This document shows positions 47,350 to 59,096 of a DNA stretch of 64,000 bases, piece by piece (position 1 is the stretch's first letter; the number at the start of each line of letters is the position of its first letter). The translations under genes were made by a program, and so were the position numbers. The DNA is from Prillingera fragicola (Eukaryota > Basidiomycota > Tremellomycetes > Trichosporonales > Trichosporonaceae). The notes beneath the pieces were generated by a model, which searched no databases, was not told where the DNA came from, and saw only the letters and a list, made by a program, of their open reading frames with translations. The stretch lies in the NCBI GenBank assembly GCA_002335605.1, contig BEDY01000005.1, forward strand, positions 868,001 through 932,000, read 5' to 3'.

Positions 47350-49176
47350 ATGTCGAACCAAGCCCGACACATTCAAGACTATGGCTCTGCGTCCTCGCTC
47401 GAACCCCACTGGGGCTACGCCGACCGCGTCATGCCGTGCACAAACGACGCTGGCTCCTGCGAGTATCTCGACATTGTCTACCACTCTCACGACCTGGGCA
47501 TGCTCTACGCTGGCATCTTCTGGTGCGTCGTTGGTGGGGGCTTGCTGCTATGGGCCCTCCTACGCGGATTTGGCAGCGACAGACCGGGTCCACGATGGTG
47601 GCGCGCGACAAAGGCTTGGACTAGAAGGCACCTCGGCAAGGAGGCACCGTTGCGGACGGTGTTTGGAAACGTCACGCGTGTGCAGGTCTTGTTCCTTGTG
47701 TTCCTTTTGGGCTACCTCGCCGTCTTCAGCTTTGTGGGAATCGTCTACAAGACTTGGATGACACCGGTCAAGAGCGTCGAGGGCATGAAACAGAAGCGCT
47801 CGTCGATGGGTCCAGTCGCCGACCGTTTGGGGGTCCTTGCTTACGCTCTCACGCCATTGTCGATTCTGCTTGCGTCCCGCGAGTCTCTCCTGTCGGCAGT
47901 CACCGGGATCCCCTACCACCACTTCAACTTTCTGCACCGCTGGACTGGCCACATCATCTTGTTCCAGGCCGTGTGGCACACCATTTTCTGGTGCGTCATT
48001 GAGATCAGGTACTACCAGCCCCAACCCACCGTTGCCGTCGAGTGGATCACGCAGCCATACATGATCTGGGGCATTGTCGCCATGATACTTCTCCTCATCC
48101 TCTGGGGCCTCGCCACACCCTGGGCTCGCCGCGCGTTTGGGTACGAATTCTTCCGCAAGGCGCACTACGTCCTGGCCATGCTGTACATTGGCGCCTGCTG
48201 GGCCCACTGGGCTCAACTCAAGTGCTTTATGCTCCCCGCCCTCCTTTTCTGGTTTGCGGACCGCGGTGCACGCTTTGCCCGCACAGCCTTGATCCACTAC
48301 CAGGTCCTCCCCGGCGGACACGGCGTGTTCACCACCCTCCCAGCGCGGGTGACATGTTTCGACGACGCAGACGCCTCGACAGCACTCCGCCTCGACGTGC
48401 CCCTCTCCCTCGCCTGCACGTGGGACATTGGACAGCACTACTACCTGACCTTTGCGCAAGGCAGCATCTGGCAGTCCCACCCATTTACCCCGCTCTCCCT
48501 CCCCGGAGGCAAAGAACAAAGCTTCCTCATCCGGGCCAAGAAGGGCGAGACCCAGAAAATCGCAAAACTCTGCGCAGCAGCAACAGCCACGAGCTCAGCA
48601 GCAGCCACGACCCCCGTAATCCTCACAGGCCCGTACGGCACCAACATCCTCCCCGCACCGGGCCCAACCCCAATCCTGGCCATAGCAGGCGGGACGGGCA
48701 TCTCCTTTGTCCTCCCGGTCCTACTCGCCCTCATCCGGCGCCCAGCCCACACGCGCGGACACCTCCAGCTCCTCTGGGCGGTGCGGTACGCGCGCGACGC
48801 CGAGTGGGTGGCCCCGGAGCTGGCCAAGCTGCGCGCCGCGGGCGTCCACGTCGTCGTGCACGCTACGCGCGAGCATGTCGCTGAGGGGAGCGATAGCTCT
48901 GACGGCGGCCTCGCTGTTGACGCTACGGAGTGCTCCACGCCCGGGGCCGAGGGTGAGAAGATCGTCGTTGCGGTGAGGGAGCAGAGGCCGGATGTTCATG
49001 CCGCGCTGGCACGGTTTTTGCAGAGGGGTAGTGGTGAGGCGACAGTGTATGTGTCTGGGCCGCCGGGGATGGTGAGCGATACGCGGGCCGCTGTTGCGGA
49101 GCAGAATAAGCCGGGAGAGGTCTGGAGGGGTGGGGAGGGTGAGGTGAGGATTGTGTATGATGATCGGTTGGAGTAG
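47350..49176 (+). CDS. Ferric/cupric reductase (FRE family)
   Basis: Plasma-membrane flavocytochrome that passes electrons from NADPH to extracellular Fe(III) or Cu(II). Single exon of 608 residues from ATG 47350 (CACC context); an upstream in-frame ATG at 47245 would add a Ser/Pro-rich 35 residues. About seven hydrophobic segments span residues 50-320. The bis-haem His pairs are visible: HRWTGHIILFQAVWH (H-x13-H) and HYVLAMLYIGACWAH (H-x13-H). The FAD-binding motif HPFTPLS is near residue 377. The NADPH site is GPYGTNI followed by AIAGGTGISFVLPVL. The C-terminal VYVSGPPGMV closes the nucleotide fold. Divergent neighbour of a Ctr copper transporter, so a cupric-reductase role in reductive copper uptake is likely as well as iron. 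Confidence 0.94.
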   Translation: MSNQARHIQDYGSASSLEPHWGYADRVMPCTNDAGSCEYLDIVYHSHDLGMLYAGIFWCVVGGGLLLWALLRGFGSDRPGPRWWRATKAWTRRHLGKEAPLRTVFGNVTRVQVLFLVFLLGYLAVFSFVGIVYKTWMTPVKSVEGMKQKRSSMGPVADRLGVLAYALTPLSILLASRESLLSAVTGIPYHHFNFLHRWTGHIILFQAVWHTIFWCVIEIRYYQPQPTVAVEWITQPYMIWGIVAMILLLILWGLATPWARRAFGYEFFRKAHYVLAMLYIGACWAHWAQLKCFMLPALLFWFADRGARFARTALIHYQVLPGGHGVFTTLPARVTCFDDADASTALRLDVPLSLACTWDIGQHYYLTFAQGSIWQSHPFTPLSLPGGKEQSFLIRAKKGETQKIAKLCAAATATSSAAATTPVILTGPYGTNILPAPGPTPILAIAGGTGISFVLPVLLALIRRPAHTRGHLQLLWAVRYARDAEWVAPELAKLRAAGVHVVVHATREHVAEGSDSSDGGLAVDATECSTPGAEGEKIVVAVREQRPDVHAALARFLQRGSGEATVYVSGPPGMVSDTRAAVAEQNKPGEVWRGGEGEVRIVYDDRLE

Positions 49177-50689
49177 TGTTGTACTGTCATTTTGCATTGC
49201 ATGGTTTGCGTTTATCGTTGTTGCCAGAGTCGCTGACTTCGATGTGGGAAGTGTTGCTGTTGGGACTGGAAGATGAAATAGGGGGACTTAAATGAAGATG
49301 TCACTCAAGTCGAAACTAGGTGGGGAAGAAAAATAAAATAAAAGATTTCTGTAGACCCCCGAACTCTGGTACTCGGTGAATCCCAAACAAATGCTCCTCG
49401 TGAATCTCTTCGTTGTCCCTCGTCCGGAGTGGGCTCGCTGCTGACCCACTAGACACACATAGGCAGGCCTCCGCCGAACACAATATCAAACTACCGCGAC
49501 TCCACATGATCAAGTTGTTCGACTAAACTCGATACCCGAGACGTTCGGGCCCGAGGCACGGTAGACTGGGGTCACTCACAAGGCTGTCATCTAGAACCGT
49601 GGAGCTGTCATTCGCAATGCTGCGCTTTACCAACATGCAGCCCGTTGGCGGCATGTGGCACAGGCAGAGGTCGCCACTAACACGAGACGCGATCTCTTCC
49701 GAGCTCCACCATACACTTTCAGTGCAACTCTCGAGTGCAGGGCGACTTGCCCCGATCCTGCGCGCGTGAACGCATGAACGCACCCACTACTGCATGGCTG
49801 CGCACCAAGCATAGCCTGCCATGCAGGTCAGTCACGAGGTGATCCCCCCACCCAGTCTAGGACGGGGCGCAACGGGCGCTGTCTGATCGCCGAGAGCACC
49901 GCCGATGAGTTGCGCGATTGTGCCCGAGACTGACTGCTCGGGCATGAGTAGCGCTCAGTGTCATGTGAGGCTCTGTTGGAGCACTCCATGCGAGGACGCC
50001 AGCGTCTCCAGCCAGCTGCGTGCTGCTTGAAGTGGATGGCATGCAGAGGTGGCGGATCATGTCGGACAGTAGGTGAAGAGTGGGGTTCGGCATTCAACGG
50101 GTGGGTGAGTCACCGATCGGTATCGTCACCGGTCCCCTCCGTCATCGTGCTTCCTGCTCTCGGTCTGCAAGGTGTGCATGCATGCATAGTTGACGTGTGT
50201 TCTGGGCATGTACATTCCATGTTGCACGTGTATATCGCATGATTAGCCCCAATAGAAGTAGACTAGCTCGGCTGAATGCACTCTGATAGCAACATCTACA
50301 AACTCGTGACCCCTCAGTTGGCCGGTTGCCGCTCAACGGCCGCCTCCGAGCCAACAGGGGTTACAGTCCACTTCGGCGTAGAGCGACACCTCTACGCAGG
50401 CGGACTGTCGAGGGCGAGCATCGGTCTGGGCCGGGGGCTGCCGAGGAGAGAGCGAGCAGGCACAGGAGTGATATGCATGGTCGCTTAATCCATCTTGCCG
50501 ATGCGACTGACTCACCGGACACCAGTGGAGTCGATCCCGTTTTCTTTGTCAGCCCGTAAACAATCATTCGGCATCTCATACTATCATTTCTACTGATAAA
50601 AGAACAGCTCGCAGCTCGATATCCCGGCACGCCAAGGCTCATGCTCGCCACTACAACCTCTCGGCTCTCATAACAACACCACGGCGGCC
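49177..50689. other. 1.5 kb intergenic region upstream of the MCT-type transporter
   Basis: Left part is the 3' flank of the reductase gene, right part the promoter of the transporter. Short frames only; nothing recognisable. Confidence 0.5.
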
Positions 50690-52411
50690 ATGCCCGACAT
50701 GACCACTGACGCCAAGCATTTTGTCTCTGACCACCATCTCCACACAAATTCTCCACCACCCTCGCGCCCAAGGTCTCTCCACCGCGTCCATTCACAAGCT
50801 TCACAAGCTTCCCAGCGCGGTCATGTACTGTCCCGCACACCATCACATACATCGTCCATCGGCGATGCTGCCGTCCCCTATGAGCCCCCACCTACAGCCC
50901 AGGATGTAGGCCCGCCGCCAGACGGCGGACGGGACGCTTGGTTGTGTATCTTCTCGACCTTTTTCCACCTGTTCTGCGTCTTTGGACTCTGTAAGCCGCT
51001 GCGCCGTACCAAGCGACAACCCAACTGACATGACAGTGACCTCATCCGGAGAGCTGCAACGCTACTACCTCGACCACCAGCTCAAAGGCTATTCCAAAGC
51101 GACCGCGGCATGGATCAGCGCTATCCAACCGTTGTTTGTGTTCTCAGCGGCAGTCTTTACCGGCCGATACTTTGATGTGCATGGCGCGCGCTTTGGTGCT
51201 GTTGGCGGTACGATCGTAGCGTTCATCGCCGTCATGGGCTTGGCATGTAAGTTGATCTGTTCATTCCGGCACTGACCCCCAGTCTCGCAAAAGTACTACC
51301 AACTCCTCCTCTCGCACATGTGCTTTGGCATAGCCGGCTGCCTAGTCTACGCGCCGAGCACGGCGGTGGCAGGCCACTGGTTCCTGAAACGCCGCGCCGA
51401 GGCCGTCGGCATCATCGTAGCGGGCTCGGGCCTCGGAGGAGTAATCTACCCCATCATGCTCAACCACTTGTTCAAGCAGCTCTCCTTCCGGGACACCATG
51501 ATCATCGTCGCCTGCTTCAACCTCGCCCTCATGATCCCCGCTTGCTTCTGGATGAAGGCACGCCTTCCGCCACGCACGCCGCCGCCGCTCAGCACGCTCA
51601 AGAAACCATGGACCGAGCCCCGGTACATCTTTCTCAACATTGGCACAATGCTGTACGCCTTCGGCCTCCTCTCGGGCTACTTTAACGCGCCCAACCTCGC
51701 GATCTCCGCAGGCGCGTCGCAGGTCGTGATCGAAAACTCGGTCGCGATCCTGCAAGCCGGCTCCTTTGTCGGACGCGTCGCAGCGGGCATGCTCGCGGAT
51801 CGCCTCGGCGTGTGGAACGTATTCGGATCAATCCCCTTTCTCACTGCCATCACTTATTATGCGTTCTGGACAGCCGCGCCGGGCGACGCAGTGACGATCA
51901 TCGGGTTGATTCTCTTTGGCGCCTTTTCCGGAGGCTGGTTCACGCTCGCTGCGGCCGCCACCGCGGCGATCTCCCCCGTCTCCGAGGTCGGCGCGCGAAT
52001 CGGGATGATGTGGAGTGGAATCGCCATCCCAGCGCTCCTGGGGCCTGTCATCTGTGGTCGTGAGTGTTCCCGGCTCATTGAAGGAGAAATGCTGACGCGG
52101 CCGCAGAACTCATTGTCGTCGCGGACAACAGCTTTGTATGGGCCGGCGTCTTTTGCGGCACGGCCACGCTGCTCTCGGGCATCTTCACTATCGGTCCGCC
52201 GTTGCTGGCGTGGGTGCGCGGAGGAATGTGCTTTGGTGGCCGTCGCCACTCTGACCTTGAGAAGGAGGTGGGCGAGGTGCCGGAGAGTGGCGTTACCACG
52301 CCCGCAGTGCAGGCCGAGAGATGGGAGAAGGGCTCTGCTGTCCACGACAGGGACGCGCCCGCGCCAGCAGTACCGGCGACGCAGGTGCATCTCGAACATG
52401 TAACAAAATAG
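50690..52411 (+). CDS. Monocarboxylate-type MFS transporter (MCT family)
   Basis: Exons 50690-50990, 51037-51246, 51283-52059 and 52107-52411 give 530 residues with in-phase introns of 36-47 nt. A Ser/Pro/His-rich cytosolic N-tail of about 80 residues leads to PPPDGGRDAWLCIFSTFFHLF, the MCT-family first-helix motif (DGG-x-x-W). Twelve hydrophobic segments follow, e.g. GELQRYYLDHQL then WISAIQPLFVFSAAVFTGRYFD, GHWFLKRRAEAVGIIVAGSGLGGVIYP, and GRVAAGMLADRLGVWN starting the second half. The C-tail is about 55 residues, charged and proline-rich. Fungal members carry monocarboxylates, riboflavin or other small acids; the substrate is not readable. It converges with the IlvD-type gene only 133 bp away. 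Confidence 0.9.
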
Positions 52412-52544
52412 AATGTACCAATAGACATCTTGAGGGCTTATGGAACATAATATCATCTTGCTCCGGACAGGTTTGTGGCTGAAAACCAATGCATTCCAGC
52501 ATGTACTATACACTAAACGATAATGTCAACACGGTCGGGCACAA

Positions 52545-54571
52545 CTAGTGGTTCTGGCGGGGGATGGGCATGTTCTGCGCCAACCTCTGATACTTTACGG
52601 CGCGGTTGATGACCATGCCCTCGCTGAGCTCGCCGACCTCGTTCCTGAAAATCTCCTGCCAAGGCGTCTGCGACTTGGGCACCTTTGTCTCGCGGTAGAG
52701 GGGCATTTCCTGTTTGCGGCGCGCAATCTCCTCGTCCGAGATGAGCACGTTGGCCGTACGCTTGTTCAGGTCGACGCGCACAATGTCGCCGTCGATCAGG
52801 TAGCCCAGCATGCCGCCAGTCGCGGCCTCGGGGCTGGCGTTGAGGATGGCGGGCGTGCCGCAGGTGCCCGACTGGCGGCCGTCGCCGATGCAGGGGAGCT
52901 CCTTGCCCTGCTTGATGAGCTCGGCGGGGGGGAGCATGTTGACAACCTCGGCGGCGCCGGGGTACCCATGTGGTCCGGCACCGCGCATGATGAGAATATG
53001 CGTGTCGCCGATACCGGGGCGGGCGTTAATGGACCGGTGGTAGTCTTCGGGACCATCAAAGACGGCCACTGGACCCTCGAACGCCATGGGGTCGTTGGGG
53101 TTCTCAAGCCACTGGGCGCGGAATTTGGGCGAAATGACCGAAGTCTTCATGATGGCACTGTTGAACAGGTTGCCGCTCAGGTCGAGGAAGCCGGCCTCAG
53201 TCTTCATGGGCTTGTCAAAGGGGAGAATGACGCGACGGTCGGTCGAAAACTCGTTCTCACAGTTGTCGCCAATCGACTTGCCAGTGCAGGTGAGGGCGTC
53301 CGGGTGGGGGAGCTTCTTCCACTTGAGCAGCTCTGCGACGACGGACGGCAGACCACCAGCGCGGTAGTACTCCTCGCACAGGTACTCGCCGGCGGGCTTG
53401 ACGTTGACGATTGCAGGCAGCTCGTAGCCGATACGCTCCCAGTCGGCAGTGTCGAGCTCGACGCCAATGTGCTTGGCGACGGCATTCAGGTGGATGGGGG
53501 CATTTGTCGAGCCAGCGATGGCAGTGTTGCAGGCAATGGCGTTCTCGAATGCCTTCTTGGTGAGAATGTCCGAAGGCTTCAGGTCGGCGCGGACCATGTT
53601 GACAATGCGGCGACCAGTCTGGTATGCGCATGCACCGCGCTCACGGTACGCCGCAGGGATAGCGGACGAGCCGGGGAGGGCCATGCCGAGGGCCTCGGCC
53701 ATGGCGTTCATGGTCGAGGCAGTGCCCATGGTGTTGCAGTGGCCAACACTGGGTGCTGAGAGAGACATGTTGTGCACAAACTGCTCGGCGTTGATCTTGC
53801 CAGTGACGTACTGAGCTCGGCTGTCCCATGCGACCGAGCCGGAGCCCATCAGACGCCTGTTGTCGTTGCTGTAGCCGTTGAGCATGGGACCGACGTTCAT
53901 GCAGAGCGCGGGAATGTTCATAGTCGCAGCAGCCATGAGCATGGCGGGGGTACTGTCTGTCAGCTCAGCTCGCACCTGTCACTCACGTCTTGTCGCATCC
54001 TGTGAGAAGAACAACACCGTCCAAGGGGTAGCCGTAGAGCACCTCGACGAGACTCAAGTACGACAGGTTGCGGTCAAGCGAGGCGGTAGGGCGCTTGCCA
54101 GTCTCCTGAATGGGGTGGCAGGGGAACTCGATTGGTGTTCCACCGGCAGCGAGAATTCCATCGCGAACACGCTTGGCAAGCTCAATGTGGTGGCGGTTAC
54201 ACGGCGACAGGTCCGAGCCGGTCTGCGCAATACCGATGATGGGCTGCCTGTCGTTGCTCAACTCGTCCTTGGTCAGTCCATAGTTGAGGTAGCGCTCGAG
54301 GTAGATAGAGGTCATGCCTGCAGGCGTTAGTCGCCGGACATAAGACGAATCAGCCAGCAAACTCACCTGGGTCCTCGAGATCGTTGAACCACTTCTTGGA
54401 GCGGAGGGGGACAGCGGGCTGGGGCTTCTCGTTGTCAACACCCTCGGTGGGTGCGTAGACTCCCTCGGCGGGGGTGGTAAAGCTACGGGGCAAACGCTCG
54501 TACGCGGCCTCCGGCTCGAGACCTTCGGCGCGGCCACAGGTGCAGCCCTCGCAGGCTCCGTTTGCAGCCAT
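52545..54571 (-). CDS. IlvD/Edd-family dehydratase, sugar-acid (pentonate-type)
   Basis: Iron-sulfur dehydratase; this subgroup removes water from aldonic acids such as arabinonate or xylonate. Exons 54571-54367, 54317-53987 and 53952-52545 give 647 residues. Three candidate Fe-S cysteines are in family positions: [19 protein letters not shown] (rebuilt across the second intron) and [21 protein letters not shown] contains the conserved GRxSG serine; [18 protein letters not shown] is typical of sugar-acid rather than dihydroxy-acid dehydratases. The N-terminus has [13 protein letters not shown], a Cys-rich extension of about 20 residues not part of the catalytic fold. There is no clear mitochondrial presequence, unlike Ilv3. 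A dihydroxy-acid dehydratase role is therefore less likely. A sugar transporter follows on the same strand 1.3 kb upstream. Confidence 0.88.
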
Positions 54572-55869
54572 GGTGGTCGTTATAGATTGGGGTGTGCAGT
54601 GAAGCAGTAGTGCGCGTGAATGCCAGATACGTGTGAGTGGCAACGGTTAAGAGTAAAGTTACAGGCTGCGTGCGTATGTCAGCACCTCCACTGCAAAAGA
54701 CCGATCTAGCTAGTTATATCTCTGGAACCCGGACCGGACAGCGTACGAATAGAGCGTCTCGGTGCCAGGGCAGTTGCGGCAACCGACGGCAATGTCCCGG
54801 GAATCACTGTTGGCAGCGACGTGGTTGGTCAATACCCCACGCCATGCCCTTACCCCAGCGGGCTGTTCGGCCAACTTGCATAATCATCGCCAACAATGCC
54901 ACGGGCATTGGCGACAATTGGTGGGCAGAACGGGAAGAACAGCACAGATTAGCCTGGGCCGCGTTGAAGCGCGCTTTACCACCCCTTGCTGCCCCTCACA
55001 TCACCACCCAGGCAGCCTCTTGGCACCGCTCTGATTGTCAGCTGGCTGCCACAGTGGCGTCCAAGCCACCGAGGCCACCGAGGTGTTGACAAATGTTGAC
55101 AATGTTGAGAGAGCCGTGCAGAACGTGCAGGCGGATGAGGCCGATATCTCGGCCCGCCCCGACCACGGCCCAGTCGCACTCACCTTTAAGTCTCGTCCAT
55201 GCATGGCCCAGCATCCTGCTTCTCCCAACTCATAGTCACGGTGATGACCAGCATCAACGTAGCTCACCAGCAGGGGTGCATGCAATCATTTCGGCCCATC
55301 AACACCGACATCTCGGCGAGACGCAGGACTGCGAGCCGGCGTTTACTCACACCACAAAGTCAGCTTTCGGCCTCACACGGTCCTTTCCTCTCCTTACCCT
55401 CCGGACTTCATGCAATCATAGCTCGCGGCCAGCTGCCAGCCCACGCCTGCATGCTTGATCCAAAGAGCTACGGACATCCGCACCGCCGCCGACATTACGG
55501 TCTCCGTACAGAGGAGCGCTATGTCCGGCAGGTCCGGGACATCTCCGAGTGGTCTCCGAACGAGCTGCGGGGAGGTTCCCGGATAGCCTTGAGCGGGGTG
55601 GAGAGGGCTGCTGGTCGTTTGAGTGTGAGTGATGTTGTGACGAAGCAAGAGGGCGAGGGCGCAGGGACTCAAAGTGAGCTCGGCGGTCTTTCATCTGCTC
55701 CGGCCATCATTGATTTCTGCCTATTCTGTGCGTCCTTGCACTGTTTGATGAGACAACTTGCATTTCAGAGTCATTTCCAACTTGAAAACTATTCAACTAT
55801 TACTAAGAATTCCTTTACTTGCCTTTCCTGGGCCTCGTTTCCTTTGCAGGCCAATGCAAAACTCCTAGC
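54572..55869. other. Intergenic region between dehydratase and sugar transporter genes
   Basis: 1.3 kb with only short frames. Near 55065-55125 there are short imperfect repeats (CCACCGAGG twice; GTTGACAA twice). TGCATGCAATCAT at about 55278 and TTCATGCAATCAT at about 55408 share a 10-bp core. No gene supported. Confidence 0.45.
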
Positions 55870-57591
55870 CTAGTCGTCCTCGACGTCGACCTTGCGGAGG
55901 GCAGCGCGGGGAGGGAAGGGGTCGTTGAAGACATCCTCGAGCTGCTCGAGGGTACGGCCACGGGTCTCGACACCGAAGAAGAACCAGACGGCCGAGTAGA
56001 CGAGGTTGAGGGCGACGAAGACGAGGTAGTACTTCCAGTGGATGGCGGTGATGGCGATACCGGTCACGTAGGTGTTGTACAGGTTGGCAGTGTTGGACAT
56101 GATGACGTGGATACCCATGCCCTTGGCGCGGGCCTCGGTCTTGAGCGTCTCGGCACAGTAGGTGGCGGTGAGGGGAGTGTAGACAAACGAGTAGACGCAG
56201 CCAAAGAGGAAGATGAAGGCAATGCCAGCGTTGGAGAGGGAGGCGGGGCGCTTGATGGTCGGGTCGGTGAACTGCGAGGAGAAGCCACAGACACCAGCAA
56301 AGAGACAGGCGAGGACGAGGGAACCGACCCAGAGCTTGGTGCGACGACCGATGCGGTCGTTGGTGGCCGATCCAGCAATGGCGCCAGTGCACGAGACGAT
56401 CGAGTTGGCGAAAGTCAGGAGGAGACGGTGCGAGGTTGAGGTAATGCCGAGCTCTGTCCAGTGTTAGCAACCAAGTCTCATCTGTAGCAGAGGCACTCAC
56501 GAGTGAACATGAGAGGGAGGTAGTAAGTGAGGACTGAGTTACCCGAAAGCTGAGCAAAGTAACTCATGAAAGTGACCATGAGCATGCGCCAGCGGGCGTT
56601 GTGGTCGCGGTAAAGACCAGAGTAGTCCCAGGGCTTGGCAGCGCGCTGAACCTCGATCGAAGCCTCAAACTCGGCAATCTCCATCTGCACGACGGGGTGC
56701 TGCATGTCACCGCCACCGTGGTACTTGGCAAGAATGTGCGAGGCCTCCTCCATGCGGCCGCGGTAGCAGAGCCAACGGGGAGACTCGGGGGCGAAGAAGG
56801 CACCGATAAAGATGATGATGGGGGGAATCATCTGGAGGGCGAGGGGGAGACGGAAGGCAATGGTTCCGTTCATCTTGGCCGAGGCGTAAGCGACACCAGT
56901 GCAGAGGATCGAGCCAGTGTAGAAGAAGGTGTTGTAGTATCCGACAACACGCGCACGCCAGTGTGGGGGAGCGAGCTCAAGAGCATAAGTGGGAGCAGCG
57001 GATGTACCGATCGAGACACCAAAGCCGAGGCTGGGATATCAGCAAATACTCTACTGTTGAGCTGAGAGACTCACATGAAGCGGCCACCGATCATCATGGG
57101 CTTGTTCTGGACGGCCGTGACAATGGCAGCGCCAGCGAGAATACCGACTGAGCCGAACATCATTCCTGCGCGACGGCCAAACATGTCGCAGACGGGGCCG
57201 GTGAAGAGCGAACCGACAATGTTGCCGACGGTGTAGATCATCATGATACTGGAGGCGTCAGCCTAGGCGCGGGCCGCGAAAGCAGGCCAACTCACAGAGC
57301 AGTCGAGGGGGCAGCCTCAGTGGTGCCCATGTACGACTTCCACTGGTCCATGGCGTTGATGGACGAGAAGACGGAGCCGTCAAATCCGGACGAGGTCGCG
57401 TTAAGGGCGGCAACGAGCAGAATGAGGTAGAGCTGAATGTTGGTGCGCGACCAGGGGTTGAGGGGCGCAGCCTTGATGGTCTCGTAGTAGCGAGCGTCAC
57501 CTTGCATCTTGTGGGTGTCCTTGTAGACATGCTTGTCGTCAATGTCTTCGACCGCGGCCGCGTCGACCTTCTCGTTATGGAGGGTGGCCAT
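55870..57591 (-). CDS. MFS sugar transporter (lactose/hexose permease type)
   Basis: Exons 57591-57296, 57248-57075, 57030-56501 and 56453-55870 give 527 residues, all junctions in phase. After a 45-residue hydrophilic N-tail, twelve membrane segments are expected. Sugar-porter signatures are present: GFDGSVFSSINAMDQW in TM1, GPVCDMFGRRAGM between TM2 and TM3, PESPRWLCYRGRMEEA after TM6, NDRIGRRTKLW in the second half, and VETRGRTLEQLEDVF after TM12. The PESPRWL and ETRGRTLE signatures are decisive for the sugar-porter family. Substrate is unknown; proximity to a pentonate-type dehydratase on the same strand hints at a plant-derived sugar or sugar acid. Codon bias is strong. Confidence 0.94.
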
Positions 57592-59096
57592 GGTGAATTG
57601 GTTGCTTGAAGTTGTGATCGATGCTGGGATAAAAGTCGAGGCGTGCTGAAGATAAGTAGCAGTAGTTGCTCGCTGTGGGCGATCGTTGCTTGTGTAGAAA
57701 CAATGTCGAGCAACTTGGCGTCTTTATAAATATCCTTGCGGGATATCAGTTATCCAGGACCACTGCAGTTGACCACGCAGTGGACCAACTTTTGTGGTAC
57801 CAGGATGCTATCAGTACGTGCGCCGTTTTGCCCGGCCGTGTGGTGCCGCTAAGCCGGTCCACTCTATCTCGCTATCCTCGTTATCCATGTTGTTGAAACG
57901 TACTGTACCAGCCTGGGTGGTTGTCGTGTGACAGTACTCCCCCACTCACCCCCACGTCCTCCCCCACCTTGCTTTTACTTGCTGGAAAACATCTAGAATG
58001 AGGATGCCGACCCTGCCGAGTTCAGGAACCACCCGGAGAGGTGATAGGACAGCTGACTCATAGGATCAAAGCAGCCTGGCGGGCTGTCGGGACGGGCAGC
58101 CGTACGGCCGTGTCCGAGAGGGGTTGTACCTCTACCATCGGGTTATGGCTCGGACGTCGGAGGAGTCGTCAACGTAGAAATCAGAGGTCAGTGGGTCAGA
58201 TGGTACGGTTGAGTTCAGGATGTAGAGGAGACTTCTCCAGTGGCCCTGTTCCGAACCCTCGCTCGGGATGATGGAGAAGCCGTCTGTCCGTTGGGCCTGC
58301 GCCGTCTACCCCGAGCTCATAGAGAGTGGGGGCCCAAAGGTAAGATGATCGTGAGTGGGGTTGTAATTATAGACGTTTTCCGGAGTCGTCGATGCAGGAT
58401 GAAGATGAATTTCGGAGCAACGTATGGGCATGGGGGGAAGAGATGAGAGGGGATGAGAGGACATGGGCAACAGACTACACTCCAGTCTATTGAGCAGTGT
58501 CGATCAGGGACCACTGTCCCCGCATCTGCGGAAGCATTTACCCCATCATCTTACGTAACAGCACTCCAGGCTGAACCGGACATTTCGCCGCAGCATTCGG
58601 TTTTGTCCGAAGATCATCCACCCACTCTGTCACTGTTCACTCGACCAACACCGGCCCTTTGTGGGCTGGCAAGTGACGGCTCAAGAAGGCTACCGCGTTC
58701 ACGTACATCTGCATGCGCAAGGGGGACTCGTAGCATACGACAGATGCACCAAACGCAGTGCCAAGAGGGTCACAGTCCGGCCCAGCATCCGGAATGCAAG
58801 ACCACATGACTCTAATCGTGACCGACTCGCACATTAGTCTTATCGGTCATTTCCGTGGTCGCCCATTACAATGTCGAGCCCACGCACAATAATACTACTA
58901 GTTATAAGGCGGCTATCCACGGGGTCCCCTAGAGCCCCCCCACTTCACTCCAGACCACTTACCTCTTCACCAGAGCTCAGACTCGGCAGCGACGCCGCAC
59001 AACCATCTCACAAACAGCCCACCTCTACACCGTCGCCGACACACACACATAACCTCCTCCACTCTCATCCCCCACCCACCCACAACATCAACAACA
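57592..59096. promoter_or_regulatory. Divergent intergenic region, sugar transporter / PhyH-type gene
   Basis: 1.5 kb between divergent starts. The 120 bp before the right-hand ATG are CA-rich with almost no G (ACACACACATAACCTCC...), a typical fungal leader. ATAAAAG and TATAAAT near 57630 and 57724 are TATA-like for the leftward gene. No gene seen. Confidence 0.45.

Noticed and set aside
47560..48519. Minus-strand frame of 319 codons opposite the ferric reductase
   Set aside because: Antisense shadow of the reductase coding sequence, with no recognisable motif.
52548..53759. Plus-strand open frame of 403 codons opposite the IlvD-type gene
   Set aside because: Antisense shadow; the minus strand carries all the family motifs.
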